This document shows, piece by piece, positions 1 to 7,012 of a stretch of 39,541 bases of DNA. The position numbers and the translations under genes were made by a program. The stretch spans positions 1 through 39,541 of the forward strand of contig JACPZO010000114.1 in the NCBI GenBank assembly GCA_016195465.1. The letters run 5' to 3'. Origin of the DNA: Nitrospirota bacterium (GTDB lineage: Bacteria > Nitrospirota > RBG-16-64-22). A model generated the notes under the pieces. It did not search any database, was not told the origin of the DNA, and saw only the letters and a list, made by a program, of their open reading frames with translations. The number at the start of each line of letters is the position of its first letter. Position 1 is the first letter of the stretch.

Positions 1-1
1 C

Positions 2-394
2 TCTCTCCTCCGCGAGATTCAAGACCTGGGAGTGACTTTCGTCTCCCGGCATGAGGCGCTTGACTTCTCCACGGCGACGGGAAGGCTCATGTTTCACGTC
101 ATCGCGGCCTTGGCCGAGTTTGAGCGGGACCTGATCCGCGAAAGGGTCAAGGCGGGAATGGCGAACGCGAAGGCCAAAGGAAAGCCCATCGGAAGGCATC
201 CGAAAATCGCCCTGGGGGATTTGCGGACGGTCGTTGACCTTAGAGGCCGCGGCGAGTCGATTCGAGGGATAGCGGGCGTCCTGGGTGTCTCCAAGAGTGC
301 TGTCCATAAAGCCCTGCTGTCTCCGGCCGTCCGGGGCGCGGAAGAATCAATGGGAATTCCGTCCGCCGCCCCCGTCCTTCAAGGACCTGTTTAA
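2..394 (+). CDS. Serine recombinase (resolvase/invertase family), C-terminal part, cut by window edge
   Basis: The reading frame is open from base 2, so the gene starts outside the window and the GTG at 32 is internal. The visible 130 residues hold the end of the resolvase catalytic domain, with the family signature ALAEFERDLIRERV on the long E helix. A basic linker (KGKPIGRHPK) follows, then a Hin-type helix-turn-helix (GESIRGIAGVLGVSKSAVHKAL). The catalytic serine would lie upstream and is not seen. Such proteins cut and rejoin DNA through a 5'-phosphoserine link and often serve as resolvases of plasmids, transposons or islands. The stop codon overlaps the next start by one base (TAATG), so this gene is probably co-translated with the excisionase-like gene and belongs to the same mobile element. 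Confidence 0.85.
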   Translation, partial: SLLREIQDLGVTFVSRHEALDFSTATGRLMFHVIAALAEFERDLIRERVKAGMANAKAKGKPIGRHPKIALGDLRTVVDLRGRGESIRGIAGVLGVSKSAVHKALLSPAVRGAEESMGIPSAAPVLQGPV

Positions 395-717
395 TGGACA
401 ACGCAAGCCCCTACATGACCGTTTCGGACGTGGCGGCTTACCTCCGGGTCAAGCCGAAGACGGTCTACGCCTGGGCGGGGGAAGGGAAAATTCCCGCCGT
501 GAAGATTCACGGTCTCCTTCGTTTTCGGCGTGACGAGGTGGAAGCTTGGGCGAAATCCTTCGAACGCCCGGCGACTCCCGCCCCGAAGTTCCCTGGGCGG
601 CCCTCCGGCGGCTCCCGGACCGACATTGACCGGATCGTTGACCGCGCCCGCCGGGAAGTGATAGGGTCCCGCCCTGGGGAAGCCAGGCCCGCCGTCAAGC
701 CCGGAAAGGAGGGGTGA
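394..717 (+). CDS. Excisionase-like helix-turn-helix protein (MerR/Xis superfamily)
   Basis: A 107-residue protein whose first 60 residues form the small winged-helix domain of the excisionase family: MTVSDVAAYLRVKPKTVYAWAGEGKIPAVKI followed by LRFRRDEVEAWAKS. These domains bind DNA and either direct an integrase toward excision or act as small regulators. The C-terminal 45 residues are basic and proline-rich, with no domain I recognise. It starts on the last base of the recombinase stop and ends three bases before the integrase ATG, so resolvase, excisionase and integrase look like one operon. Its place directly ahead of the integrase supports a recombination directionality factor role, though that role is inferred. 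Confidence 0.75.
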   Translation: MDNASPYMTVSDVAAYLRVKPKTVYAWAGEGKIPAVKIHGLLRFRRDEVEAWAKSFERPATPAPKFPGRPSGGSRTDIDRIVDRARREVIGSRPGEARPAVKPGKEG

Positions 718-720
718 CGG

Positions 721-1896
721 ATGGGGCTGTATAGACGTGGTGGGACCTGGTGGATGAATTTCAGGTACGGCGGTACGCAAGTCCGCCGCTCGACCGGGAC
801 GGAGAACCGCCGGATGGCGGAAGATGTATTGGTAAAGACCCGGGCCGCGCTTCTTGATCCCGCCCGCCCGGAAGAGGCTCTGCGGGAGGTTCCGAATGTG
901 TCCGAGTTCGGCGCGAAGTGGCTCGACGTGTATGCGGAGGGGATGTTGAAACCCTCGACCGTGAAGGGGTACCGCGAGACATTCCGGCGGCTGATCGAGC
1001 CGGAATTCGGAGGCCTCCGGCTCGACGAAGTGCGGAAAGCGGACGTAAAAGCGTTCGCGCTCGGTCTAAGAACAAAAGGATTGTCGGCCAAAACCGTGAA
1101 GAACGTTCTCGCGGCGCTGTCGGTGATGTTCACGCACGCCGCCGAAGACGATCTGGTGGCCGCAAATCCGGCCGCCGGAATTCGCCGGGTCCTTCGGGAC
1201 GGCGGGAAGAAGCAGGAGATTTCCGCGCTGAGTCTCGCAGAGGTGGAAACGCTCCTTGCACGAGTGAGAGAGCATTACCCTCGCTACTATCCGTTACTCT
1301 CAACGCTTGCAATGACGGGGATGAGGTGCGGGGAAGCGTTGGGGCTCAAGTGGGGTGACGTTCAATTCGGAAGGGACGAGAACGACCCGAACCGCTATAT
1401 CCGCATCGAGCGAGGCTATGTTCTGAGCCGCTACACGACGCCCAAGAATGGCAAGAGCCGGAAAGTCGATCTGGGACTCGATCTCCGGAGGATTTTCCTC
1501 GCGTACAAGGAAAAACTTGAGGCCCGCATGATCGTCGAAGGGAAAGCGGAGATCAACCCGGTGATGTTTCCGGGTCCGGAGGGCCGTCCGCTGGATAAAT
1601 CCTTCATTCGATGGGTTCTGCACAAGGCGCTCGCAAAGGCCGGCCTGCGGCAAATCCGGCCGCATGATCTGCGGCACTCCTGGGCGAGTATCCAGCTCTA
1701 CGAGTTGCACGCGCCGATTCAGTGGGTGAGCTCGCAACTGGGTCACTCGTCGGTCGGATTCACGACGGCGGTCTATGGACACCCGGCAATCGGGCGTTGT
1801 ATTGAGTCTGCTGACCGGTTTCACTGTGATAAAGTTATCACAAATTGTGATAACTTTACCGTCCCGAATGGTGTAACACATTGGAAAGATAGATAA
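721..1896 (+). CDS. Tyrosine recombinase / phage-type integrase
   Basis: A 391-residue site-specific recombinase. An N-terminal arm-binding/AP2-like region (GTWWMNFRYGGTQVRRSTGT) is followed by a SAM-like core-binding domain around residues 60-150 and the catalytic domain. The catalytic residues are readable: R202 in MTGMRCGEALGLKW, a lysine near 240-246, H315 and R318 in HDLRHSW, H342 in LGHSS, and nucleophile Y352 in TAVYGH. The ATG has GGAGGGG ten bases upstream, inside the tail of the preceding gene. About 40 residues follow the tyrosine, more than usual, and they are encoded across a perfect 29-bp palindrome. The gene runs toward the 3' end of tRNA-Glu and stops five bases short of it, the classic arrangement of an integrase next to its attachment site. 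Confidence 0.93.
   Translation: MGLYRRGGTWWMNFRYGGTQVRRSTGTENRRMAEDVLVKTRAALLDPARPEEALREVPNVSEFGAKWLDVYAEGMLKPSTVKGYRETFRRLIEPEFGGLRLDEVRKADVKAFALGLRTKGLSAKTVKNVLAALSVMFTHAAEDDLVAANPAAGIRRVLRDGGKKQEISALSLAEVETLLARVREHYPRYYPLLSTLAMTGMRCGEALGLKWGDVQFGRDENDPNRYIRIERGYVLSRYTTPKNGKSRKVDLGLDLRRIFLAYKEKLEARMIVEGKAEINPVMFPGPEGRPLDKSFIRWVLHKALAKAGLRQIRPHDLRHSWASIQLYELHAPIQWVSSQLGHSSVGFTTAVYGHPAIGRCIESADRFHCDKVITNCDNFTVPNGVTHWKDR
1830..1858. repeat. Perfect 14-bp inverted repeat (29-bp palindrome) inside the integrase 3' end
   Basis: Left arm TAAAGTTATCACAA, one central A, right arm TTGTGATAACTTTA, every base paired. It is AT-rich in a GC-rich setting and lies about 45 bp from the tRNA-Glu 3' end. It could be a binding site for the integrase, the excisionase or a regulator. 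It lacks the GC stem and T-run of a usual terminator. Confidence 0.9.
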
Positions 1897-1901
1897 AAAC
1901 T

Positions 1902-1932
1902 TGGTAGTCCCAACGGGTTTCGAACCCGTGTT
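1902..1932 (-). other. Candidate attachment site of the integrated element (tRNA-Glu 3' half)
   Basis: Tyrosine integrases commonly recombine in the T arm and acceptor end of a tRNA gene and restore it from the element. Here the integrase lies directly outside the 3' end, so the element should extend leftward out of the window. A direct repeat of this tRNA end is then expected at its far boundary. The core itself is inferred from position. Confidence 0.5.
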
Positions 1933-1977
1933 TCCGGCGTGAGAGGCCAGCGTCCTAGGCCGCTAGACGATGGGACC
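1902..1977 (-). tRNA. tRNA-Glu (anticodon CUC)
   Basis: On the minus strand the gene reads GGTCCCATCGTCTAGCGG and ends GGGACTACCA. The acceptor stem pairs GGTCCCA with TGGGACT (one G-U), the anticodon loop is CTCTCAC with CTC at 34-36, the T arm contains GGTTCGAAACC, and CCA is encoded. The length is 76 nt. The integrase gene ends just beyond its 3' end, so this tRNA is the likely integration target. Confidence 0.95.
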
Positions 1978-2016
1978 GCGGGGCGTAAGGTAGACGATCT
2001 GCCCCCGCGCTGTCAA

Positions 2017-2044
2017 CCGATAGTGGCGCACCGATAGTGGCGCA
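2017..2044. repeat. Tandem 14-bp duplication between tRNA-Glu and the toxin-antitoxin promoter
   Basis: The 14-mer CCGATAGTGGCGCA occurs twice head to tail (2017-2030 and 2031-2044). No further copy was seen nearby. Confidence 0.9.
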
Positions 2045-2075
2045 AGTGTCCGGGCTCACCACACCCAGTTCCCGT

Positions 2076-2105
2076 TTGACACGCGGTCTAGGGATTGGTT
2101 ACACT
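2076..2105 (+). promoter_or_regulatory. Candidate promoter of the toxin-antitoxin operon
   Basis: A perfect -35 TTGACA at 2076-2081 is followed after 18 bases by TACACT (2100-2105), a four-of-six -10. The antitoxin ATG lies 30 bases further on. Confidence 0.55.
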
Positions 2106-2116
2106 TTTGTGTCACC
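2097..2116. promoter_or_regulatory. Dyad overlapping the -10: candidate antitoxin operator
   Basis: GGTTACAC and GTGTCACC form an inverted repeat (7 of 8 paired) around a TTTT centre, overlapping the proposed -10 and start site. Type II antitoxins, alone or complexed with toxin, usually repress their own operon at such palindromes. Confidence 0.6.
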
Positions 2117-2135
2117 ATTCACAGGGGGTTGAAAG

Positions 2136-2411
2136 ATGCGTTTCGCGGGCATCAAGGAGCTCAAGCACCGGACGATGAATCTCATCGAAGCTTCCAGGAC
2201 GGAAGACATCATCATCACGGCCTACGGAAAGCCGACCGCTATCCTCCACCACGTCACGGAAGATGATCTGGCCGATTACCTGGTCGAGAACGACCCGGCC
2301 TTCCGACTGCGCGTGGAGGAAGCCGCTGTCGAATACGCGGCCCATGGAGGCATTACAGCGGACAACCTGATCAAGAAACTGGAAAGACGGCGTGGACGCC
2401 GGAAGGCTTGA
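2136..2411 (+). CDS. Phd/YefM-like antitoxin of a type II toxin-antitoxin pair
   Basis: A 91-residue protein with the prevent-host-death fold signature: MRFAGIKELKHRTMNLIEAS, then IIITAYGKPTAILHHVTEDDL. The first 50 residues would dimerise and bind DNA. The charged C-terminal tail (LIKKLERRRGRRKA) would wrap and neutralise the toxin. GGGGG sits ahead of the ATG. The toxin gene begins inside the last 20 bases of this gene, as expected for a translationally coupled pair with the antitoxin made first. The family assignment rests on this pattern and on context. Confidence 0.8.
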   Translation: MRFAGIKELKHRTMNLIEASRTEDIIITAYGKPTAILHHVTEDDLADYLVENDPAFRLRVEEAAVEYAAHGGITADNLIKKLERRRGRRKA

Positions 2412-2724
2412 GGTCGTCTTTGCCCCTCCCGCCCGGCGCAAAATGGAGGAGATGGACGTTGAGACGGCCCTCCAGCTCGCGAGGGACATAAAGACGTATC
2501 TGGAAGCGTCCCCATTCCCGCTTGGGAAGACACGAATCAAGAGGATGACCGGCTTCAGCCCGCCCTTGTACCGCCTGCGAAGCGGCGATTTTAGAGCCTA
2601 CTACCGGATTGTTTCCGCGGCCGACCGCCCTTCTGGCGGCCCGGCAACGGTCCGCGGCACTGTTGTCGTCCTCGGGATCACGCACAAGAAAGACAGCGAG
2701 AAAATACTCAGGAAGATCCGCTAG
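2392..2724 (+). CDS. RelE/ParE-superfamily toxin
   Basis: A 110-residue basic protein starting at a GTG inside the antitoxin gene (20-base overlap). The order of elements matches RelE-like ribonuclease toxins: a leading strand (RLEVVFAPPARRKMEEM), a two-helix region (ALQLARDIKTYLEASPFPLGKTRIKRM), then the strand block LYRLRSGDFRAYYRI and a final VVVLGITHKKDSEKI. The R-x-G-D-F-R-x-Y-Y-R core is the conserved RelE motif, and late basic residues are typical of mRNA-cleaving members. ParE-type gyrase poisons share the fold, so the target cannot be decided. The gene sits in the gap between two tRNA genes. Confidence 0.82.
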   Translation: MDAGRLEVVFAPPARRKMEEMDVETALQLARDIKTYLEASPFPLGKTRIKRMTGFSPPLYRLRSGDFRAYYRIVSAADRPSGGPATVRGTVVVLGITHKKDSEKILRKIR

Positions 2725-2740
2725 AACGTTCTCTTTAGAT

Positions 2741-2814
2741 TGGCTGGGGGGCGAGGATTCGAACCTCGGTAAGCAGGTTCAGAGCCTGCCGTCCTGCCGC
2801 TGGACGACCCCCCA
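2741..2814 (-). tRNA. tRNA-Gln (anticodon CUG)
   Basis: On the minus strand it begins TGGGGGGTCGTCCAGCGG and ends CCCCCCAGCCA. The acceptor stem TGGGGGG/CCCCCCA starts with the U1-A72 pair typical of tRNA-Gln, the anticodon loop is CTCTGAA (CTG), the T arm is GAGGTTCGAATCCTC, and CCA is encoded. The length is 74 nt. Confidence 0.95.
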
Positions 2815-2903
2815 ATCGGCGGAAGTGCGTGGAAATTATCCGTTCGGGCGCATGCTTGTCAACGGGAAACCGGGCCCGCCGCCGCGGCGGACCGCGAGCC
2901 GGA

Positions 2904-3389
2904 CTATTTCCGTTCCTGCTTCCTTAGAATCTCCACGGCCTTTTCGAGCACCATCCTGTCGGCCGCGTCCTTTTCCCGGATCCCCTTCTTCGTGAGCAGC
3001 AAGCCCTCCAGGTTGACGGTACGGACGGGGACTCCGTCTATCTCGACCGTCTCGGCGAACGGGCTCAAGCTCTCGAACGTCTCTCCGCACGCCTTGAACA
3101 TCACGTCGACAACGATCTCGTCGGCCACCCGGATGGTCTCGCCTTCATCGAACCATTCCGGGGCGATCTTCCTCGCCGCCTTGTCCGGAAGAGCCGTCAA
3201 GGCGCGAATCACGCGCATCCCGGCCTCGCGCGAGCGCGGCACCAGGATGTCGATGTCGATCGTTGTCCGGGAGTATCCGTGCGCAAACAACGCGTAGCCG
3301 CCGATCAGAAGGTAGGGCGCTCCCTGTTCGTCGAGAGCCTTGATCAGCAACTTGAGGTCATCGAGCGTCGCCGGACGGGACTCTTCCAC
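2904..3389 (-). CDS. Nucleotidyltransferase-fold protein (MNT/AbiEii-like)
   Basis: A 161-residue protein. The first third carries a minimal nucleotidyltransferase active site: LLIGGYALFAHGYSRTTIDIDILVP, with the GG loop and the D-x-D metal-binding pair, then a third acidic strand around ADEIVVDVMF. Proteins of this size with this motif resemble the NTase part of MNT-type toxin-antitoxin and AbiE-like systems, which transfer nucleotides to RNA or to a partner protein. The start overlaps the end of the upstream 87-codon gene by 32 bases on the same strand, so the two are coupled. No HEPN partner is present. Function beyond the fold is inferred. Confidence 0.65.
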   Translation of the reverse strand: MEESRPATLDDLKLLIKALDEQGAPYLLIGGYALFAHGYSRTTIDIDILVPRSREAGMRVIRALTALPDKAARKIAPEWFDEGETIRVADEIVVDVMFKACGETFESLSPFAETVEIDGVPVRTVNLEGLLLTKKGIREKDAADRMVLEKAVEILRKQERK

Positions 3390-3621
3390 CTCGCTCCTCC
3401 GCCGAAACGACCATCGAGATCCGGCGCGCCTCGCATTCCATCCGGTGCCGATCCGCGTCTTCGAGCGTCTTGAACCGGTAGAGACCCTTCGGGATCGCCG
3501 TGGTCCGCCCCCCCGGCGCCCGGAGGTTCATCTCGTCGTTCCAGCGTGCCGCGGCGACGAGCCTGTCGCCTGAAGCCAAGACTGCGATGGCCGGCTCGCG
3601 CCGGCTGCGAACAGTCTTCAT
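3358..3621 (-). CDS. Small uncharacterised partner of the nucleotidyltransferase
   Basis: An 87-residue protein with no domain I can name. It contains IAVLASGDRLVAAARWNDEMNLR, then a short strand-rich stretch ending IPKGLYRFKTLEDADRH. The tail is arginine-rich and charged. It precedes and overlaps the nucleotidyltransferase gene by 32 bases, an arrangement common for antitoxin-toxin pairs. A role as antitoxin or regulator is only a contextual guess. A possible promoter lies in the 60 bases between it and gltX. Confidence 0.5.
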   Translation of the reverse strand: MKTVRSRREPAIAVLASGDRLVAAARWNDEMNLRAPGGRTTAIPKGLYRFKTLEDADRHRMECEARRISMVVSAEERGGRVPSGDAR

Positions 3622-3684
3622 GCCGTTCTCCTTCCGCCGCCGTTCGGGCTCTCGGTCATCGTATATCCCCGCGCCTGCAAGTTG

Positions 3685-5082
3685 TCAACCCGCCTCCCGG
3701 CCCGCCGCGGCGCGGAGACGGGAGACCGCCCGCCGACGGCCGAGGAGGAGGAACACGTCGAAGATCCCAGGGCTTATGGTCTTTCCCGTCAGCGCCACGC
3801 GGGACGGCTGGGCGAGGGCGCCCATCTTGACGCCCTTCTCCGCGGCCAGGGTGTTGAAGAGAGTTTCGAGGGCGACAGCCGTGAACTCCGCCGCCTTCTC
3901 GATCCGGTCCGCGAGCTCGCCGAGAAGGTCAGCCGCTTCGGGCGTCAGGTGCTTCGAAGCCGCCGCCTCGTCGATCGCGATCTCTTCTATATAGTAGCAC
4001 GAGACCGATTCGGCCATCTCGACGAGCGTGCGGGCGCGCTCCTTGTGAGCCTGCGCCGCGGCCGCCGGATCGGGCGCGTCTTCCGGCCATGTCTCGCGCG
4101 GCGGAAGAAACGCGGCCAGAAGATCTCCCAGCCGCCCCCGTTCCGCCTCTTTGATGTAATGCGCGTTCAGCCAGATCAGCTTCTCCGGGTTGAACACGGC
4201 CGCCGCCGTCCCCACATGCCCGAGATCGAATTTCTCGATCAGTTCCTCGCGGGAAAAGATCTCCTGGTCTCCCGACGACCACCCGAGGCGGGCGAGATAG
4301 TTGACGAGCGCCTCCGGGAGGTATCCCTGCCCGCGGTAGGCCGTGACGGACGTGGCGCCGTGCCGCTTCGAGAGGCGCGCCTTGTCGGCCCCCAGGATCA
4401 TCGGCACGTGGGCGAACCGCGGCATTTCGTATCCGAAAGCCTTGTACAGCCCCGCCTGCCGGGGCGTGTTGTTCAGGTGGTCGTCGCCCCGGATCACGTG
4501 CGTGATCTTCATGTCCACGTCGTCCACGACGACGCAGAAGTTGTACGTCGGAGTCCCATCGGAGCGGAGGATGATGAGGTCGTCTAGCTGGCGGTTGTCG
4601 AAGACGACCCGCCCCTTGACGAGATCCTCGACGACCGTCTCCCCCTCCCGCGGCGCGGCGAACCGGACGGCGAACCGCCCGTCCGCCGGCGGATCGCCTC
4701 GGCCCCGGCACCGCCCGTCGTACCGCGGCGTCTTTCCCGCCGCCATCGCTTCCTTCCGGCGCGCCTCCAGCTCCTCCGCCGTGCACCAGCACCGGTACGC
4801 GAGACCGCGATCCAGGAGTTCCTGGACGCGGGCGCGGTAGACGTCCATCCGTTCCGTCTGGCGGTACGGCCCCTCGTCCCAGTCGAGGCCCAGCCAGGCG
4901 AGACCGTCGAGGATCTCCTGGATCGAGTCCTCAGTCGAACGCTCGCGGTCGGTGTCCTCGATCCGGAGAACATACGTCCCCCCGTGATGCCGGGCGAACA
5001 GCCAGTTGAAGAGCGCCGTCCGGGCCCCTCCGATGTGAAGGGCGCCGGTCGGGCTGGGGGCGAAACGAACTCGGACGGTCAC
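3685..5082 (-). CDS. gltX: Glutamyl-tRNA synthetase
   Basis: A 465-residue class I aminoacyl-tRNA synthetase that charges tRNA with glutamate in the cytoplasm. The start [15 protein letters not shown] carries the HIGH-type motif (HIGG, residues 16-19), and the KMSKS-type loop is [11 protein letters not shown] near residue 235-241. GltX hallmarks also include [24 protein letters not shown] and the mid-domain [14 protein letters not shown]. The length is normal. The start is a GTG (minus strand) preceded by AGAAGGAGAT. The nearby tRNA-Gln and tRNA-Glu genes raise the question of whether it is a non-discriminating enzyme that also charges tRNA-Gln for amidation. That cannot be told from the window. 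It is divergent from the ATP synthase operon. Confidence 0.97.
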   Translation of the reverse strand: MTVRVRFAPSPTGALHIGGARTALFNWLFARHHGGTYVLRIEDTDRERSTEDSIQEILDGLAWLGLDWDEGPYRQTERMDVYRARVQELLDRGLAYRCWCTAEELEARRKEAMAAGKTPRYDGRCRGRGDPPADGRFAVRFAAPREGETVVEDLVKGRVVFDNRQLDDLIILRSDGTPTYNFCVVVDDVDMKITHVIRGDDHLNNTPRQAGLYKAFGYEMPRFAHVPMILGADKARLSKRHGATSVTAYRGQGYLPEALVNYLARLGWSSGDQEIFSREELIEKFDLGHVGTAAAVFNPEKLIWLNAHYIKEAERGRLGDLLAAFLPPRETWPEDAPDPAAAAQAHKERARTLVEMAESVSCYYIEEIAIDEAAASKHLTPEAADLLGELADRIEKAAEFTAVALETLFNTLAAEKGVKMGALAQPSRVALTGKTISPGIFDVFLLLGRRRAVSRLRAAAGREAG

Positions 5083-5201
5083 GCGGGGAATCTCCTTCTC
5101 ACTGCGGCGAACGCGCGGAAGACGGCGCTATAAGTTATGGTTATGGCGACTCGGACGGCGGATTATGACAGCGCAAAAACGCGCTGTAAAGGGATTTGGC
5201 C

Positions 5202-5230
5202 TTGACACGATTCCGTCCAACCTGTTTAAT
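5202..5230 (+). promoter_or_regulatory. Strong sigma-70-type promoter of the ATP synthase operon
   Basis: TTGACA (5202-5207), exactly 17 bases, then TTTAAT (5225-5230, five of six). The first ATG is 24 bases downstream. Confidence 0.75.
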
Positions 5231-5253
5231 TCGCCGGAGTCTTTTCCTCCGCC

Positions 5254-5496
5254 ATGCCCCAAGACGAGTTTCGAAAAGGGCTGTCGCTGGCCGCGCGGAT
5301 CGGTTCCGAATTCGTCGCGGCCACGGTCGTCGGCGGGGGGATGGGGTATCTCGGGGATCGGCTGTTCGGCACGGGTCCCTGGCTCCTGGCCGCCGGGCTT
5401 ATCCTCGGAACGGCCGCGGGCGTCCTGGGCGCCTACAGGGAAGCGAGCCGGGCGTCCGGCGAAGACTCGCCGTCGGACGAAGAGAACAACCGCTGA
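5254..5496 (+). CDS. AtpZ/AtpI-family ATP synthase accessory protein
   Basis: An 80-residue protein with two hydrophobic helices, FVAATVVGGGMGYLGDRLF and WLLAAGLILGTAAGVLGAYRE. The glycine-rich GGGMGYLGDRLFGTGPW pattern is typical of the small AtpZ/AtpI proteins encoded at the head of bacterial ATP synthase operons, which assist c-ring or rotor assembly and may transport Mg2+. The charged C-terminus is in the cytoplasm. It lies 24 bases after a good promoter and six bases before atpB. The family call is good. AtpZ and AtpI cannot be separated with confidence here. Confidence 0.8.
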   Translation: MPQDEFRKGLSLAARIGSEFVAATVVGGGMGYLGDRLFGTGPWLLAAGLILGTAAGVLGAYREASRASGEDSPSDEENNR

Positions 5497-5502
5497 GGAA
5501 CG

Positions 5503-6228
5503 ATGGATAATCCTCTTCACCACTTCGAGCTCCACACCCTTGTCCCGATCCAGATCGGCGGGCTCGATCTTTCCATCACGCAGGGCGTCGTGATGATGTG
5601 GCTGGCCGTCGCCGCGGCCTTCGCCGTCCTCTTCTTTCCCGCTGGCCGCCTCAAGACCGTTCCCGGACGCCGCCAGTCGCTCGCCGAGATGGCCGTCGTA
5701 TTTCTCCGCGACATGTCCGTCGAGCTGATCGGTAAGAAGGGGCCCGTGTTCCTCCCCCTCCTCGCCGCCCTCTTCTTCTTCGTCCTCTTCTGCAACCTTC
5801 TCGGCCTGATCCCCGGCACTTTCACGGCCACGAGCCAGATCTTCGTCACCGGGGCCCTGGCCGTCACGGCCTATTTCGTCAGCGTGGGCGTCGGGCTCAA
5901 GTACCACGGCCTGTACTACTTCAAGATCTTCGCCCCGACGGGCACGCCGTCCTGGCTCGTCCCCCTCATGGTCCCGATCGAGGTCATCAGCCACCTGGCG
6001 CGGCCCTTGTCGCTCGCCCTTCGTCTCTTCGCGAACATGACGGCCGGGCACACGATCCTAGCCGTCCTGTTCAGCCTGACCGTCTCGCTCGGGATCGCTC
6101 TCGGATGGCTTCCGTTCGGGTTCACCGTGGCGATCTACCTGCTGGAATTCGCCGTCGCCTTTATCCAGGCTTATATCTTCACCATTCTCACGACCGTGTA
6201 CATCGGCGACGCGGTCCACCTACACTAA
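5503..6228 (+). CDS. atpB: F0F1 ATP synthase subunit a
   Basis: A 241-residue integral membrane protein that forms the proton half-channels against the c-ring. The core RPLSLALRLFANMTAGHTIL contains the essential arginine of helix 5 (SLALRLF), and the last helix VAFIQAYIFTILTTVYIGDAVH is the standard C-terminal signature. About five transmembrane segments are visible, starting with VVMMWLAVAAAFAVLFFP. The leading HHFELHTLVP is typical of Delta-type subunit a. The ATG follows the AtpZ/I stop by six bases, and AtpE starts 17 bases after the atpB stop. Confidence 0.96.
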   Translation: MDNPLHHFELHTLVPIQIGGLDLSITQGVVMMWLAVAAAFAVLFFPAGRLKTVPGRRQSLAEMAVVFLRDMSVELIGKKGPVFLPLLAALFFFVLFCNLLGLIPGTFTATSQIFVTGALAVTAYFVSVGVGLKYHGLYYFKIFAPTGTPSWLVPLMVPIEVISHLARPLSLALRLFANMTAGHTILAVLFSLTVSLGIALGWLPFGFTVAIYLLEFAVAFIQAYIFTILTTVYIGDAVHLH

Positions 6229-6245
6229 ACGAAGGAGGGCGTATC

Positions 6246-6473
6246 GTGGAAGCCGGAGCTGCAGCGTTCATCGGAATGGGACTCGCCGCCCTGGGGTTCG
6301 CCGGAGCGGGGATCGGGATCGGCCTGATCTTCAGCAAGATGATCGAGTCCGTCGCGCGCCAGCCGGCCGCCGAGGGAAAGCTCGGAAAGTACGTCTGGAT
6401 CGGGTTCGCCCTCGTGGAGACGACCGCCCTCTACGGCCTCGTCGTCGCGTTCATCATCATGGGCTCGCGTTAG
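6246..6473 (+). CDS. atpE: F0F1 ATP synthase subunit c
   Basis: A 75-residue hairpin of two transmembrane helices joined by the polar loop ESVARQPAAEGKL, which contacts the central stalk. The ion-binding carboxylate is E58 in helix 2 (FALVETTALYG). A GTG start is chosen because AAGGAGGG lies 7-14 bases upstream and the glycine-rich helix 1 follows at once. The position occupied by glutamine in sodium-translocating rings is isoleucine here (GAGIGIGLIF), so a proton ring is the better prediction. Longer open frames upstream run through atpB and are not real. Confidence 0.95.
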   Translation: MEAGAAAFIGMGLAALGFAGAGIGIGLIFSKMIESVARQPAAEGKLGKYVWIGFALVETTALYGLVVAFIIMGSR

Positions 6474-6485
6474 GACAGCGCCGCC

Positions 6486-6995
6486 GTGCCCCAATTCGAC
6501 GTCCACTTCCTCACATCGAGCGTCTTCTGGTCGGTCGTCTCTTTCGCGATCCTTCTCTATCTCCTTGCCAAGTACGCCCTCCCGCCCGTCCTCAAGGCTA
6601 TCGACGAGCGGGAGCAGTCGATCCGGCAGACGATCAACGAGGCCCAGCGCCTCAAGGCCGAAGGCGAGACCCTCATCAAGGAGTACGACGAGAAGCTGGC
6701 CGCCATCCGGAAGGAGAGCCAGGAAATCATCGAGGGAGCGCGTCTCCAGGCCCAGCGCCTGCTGGAGACGAACGAGCGCGAGACGCGGTCCCGCGCCGAG
6801 AAGATCCTGTCCGACGCGAAGGAGCAGATCGAGCGGGAGACCGCGCGGGCAATCCGCGAGGTCCGCGGTCACGCCGCGAGCCTGGCTCTCGCGGCCACCG
6901 AGCAGATTCTCCGGAAAAAGGTGGACGACGGCGACCAGCGCCGTCTCGTCGAGGAGTTCCTGCGTCAGATTGAAACGGGGGAAGGGCGGGGTTAG
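6486..6995 (+). CDS. atpF: F0F1 ATP synthase subunit b
   Basis: A 169-residue peripheral-stalk protein. One N-terminal membrane helix (VFWSVVSFAILLYLLAKYALPPV) is followed by a long charged coiled coil from about residue 35 to 150, rich in E, K, R, A and Q. The start is GTG, 12 bases after the atpE stop. Only one b gene is present. The F1 genes (delta, alpha, gamma, beta, epsilon) do not follow. Instead there is a repeat-filled gap, so the ATP synthase genes are split between loci. Confidence 0.93.
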   Translation: MPQFDVHFLTSSVFWSVVSFAILLYLLAKYALPPVLKAIDEREQSIRQTINEAQRLKAEGETLIKEYDEKLAAIRKESQEIIEGARLQAQRLLETNERETRSRAEKILSDAKEQIERETARAIREVRGHAASLALAATEQILRKKVDDGDQRRLVEEFLRQIETGEGRG

Positions 6996-7012
6996 GGGTT
7001 AGGTCACCAGAG

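Noticed and set aside
5169-5186. CAGCGC/GCGCTG hairpin as a terminator between gltX and the atp operon
   Set aside because: The genes are divergent, so neither transcript ends here, and there is no T-run.
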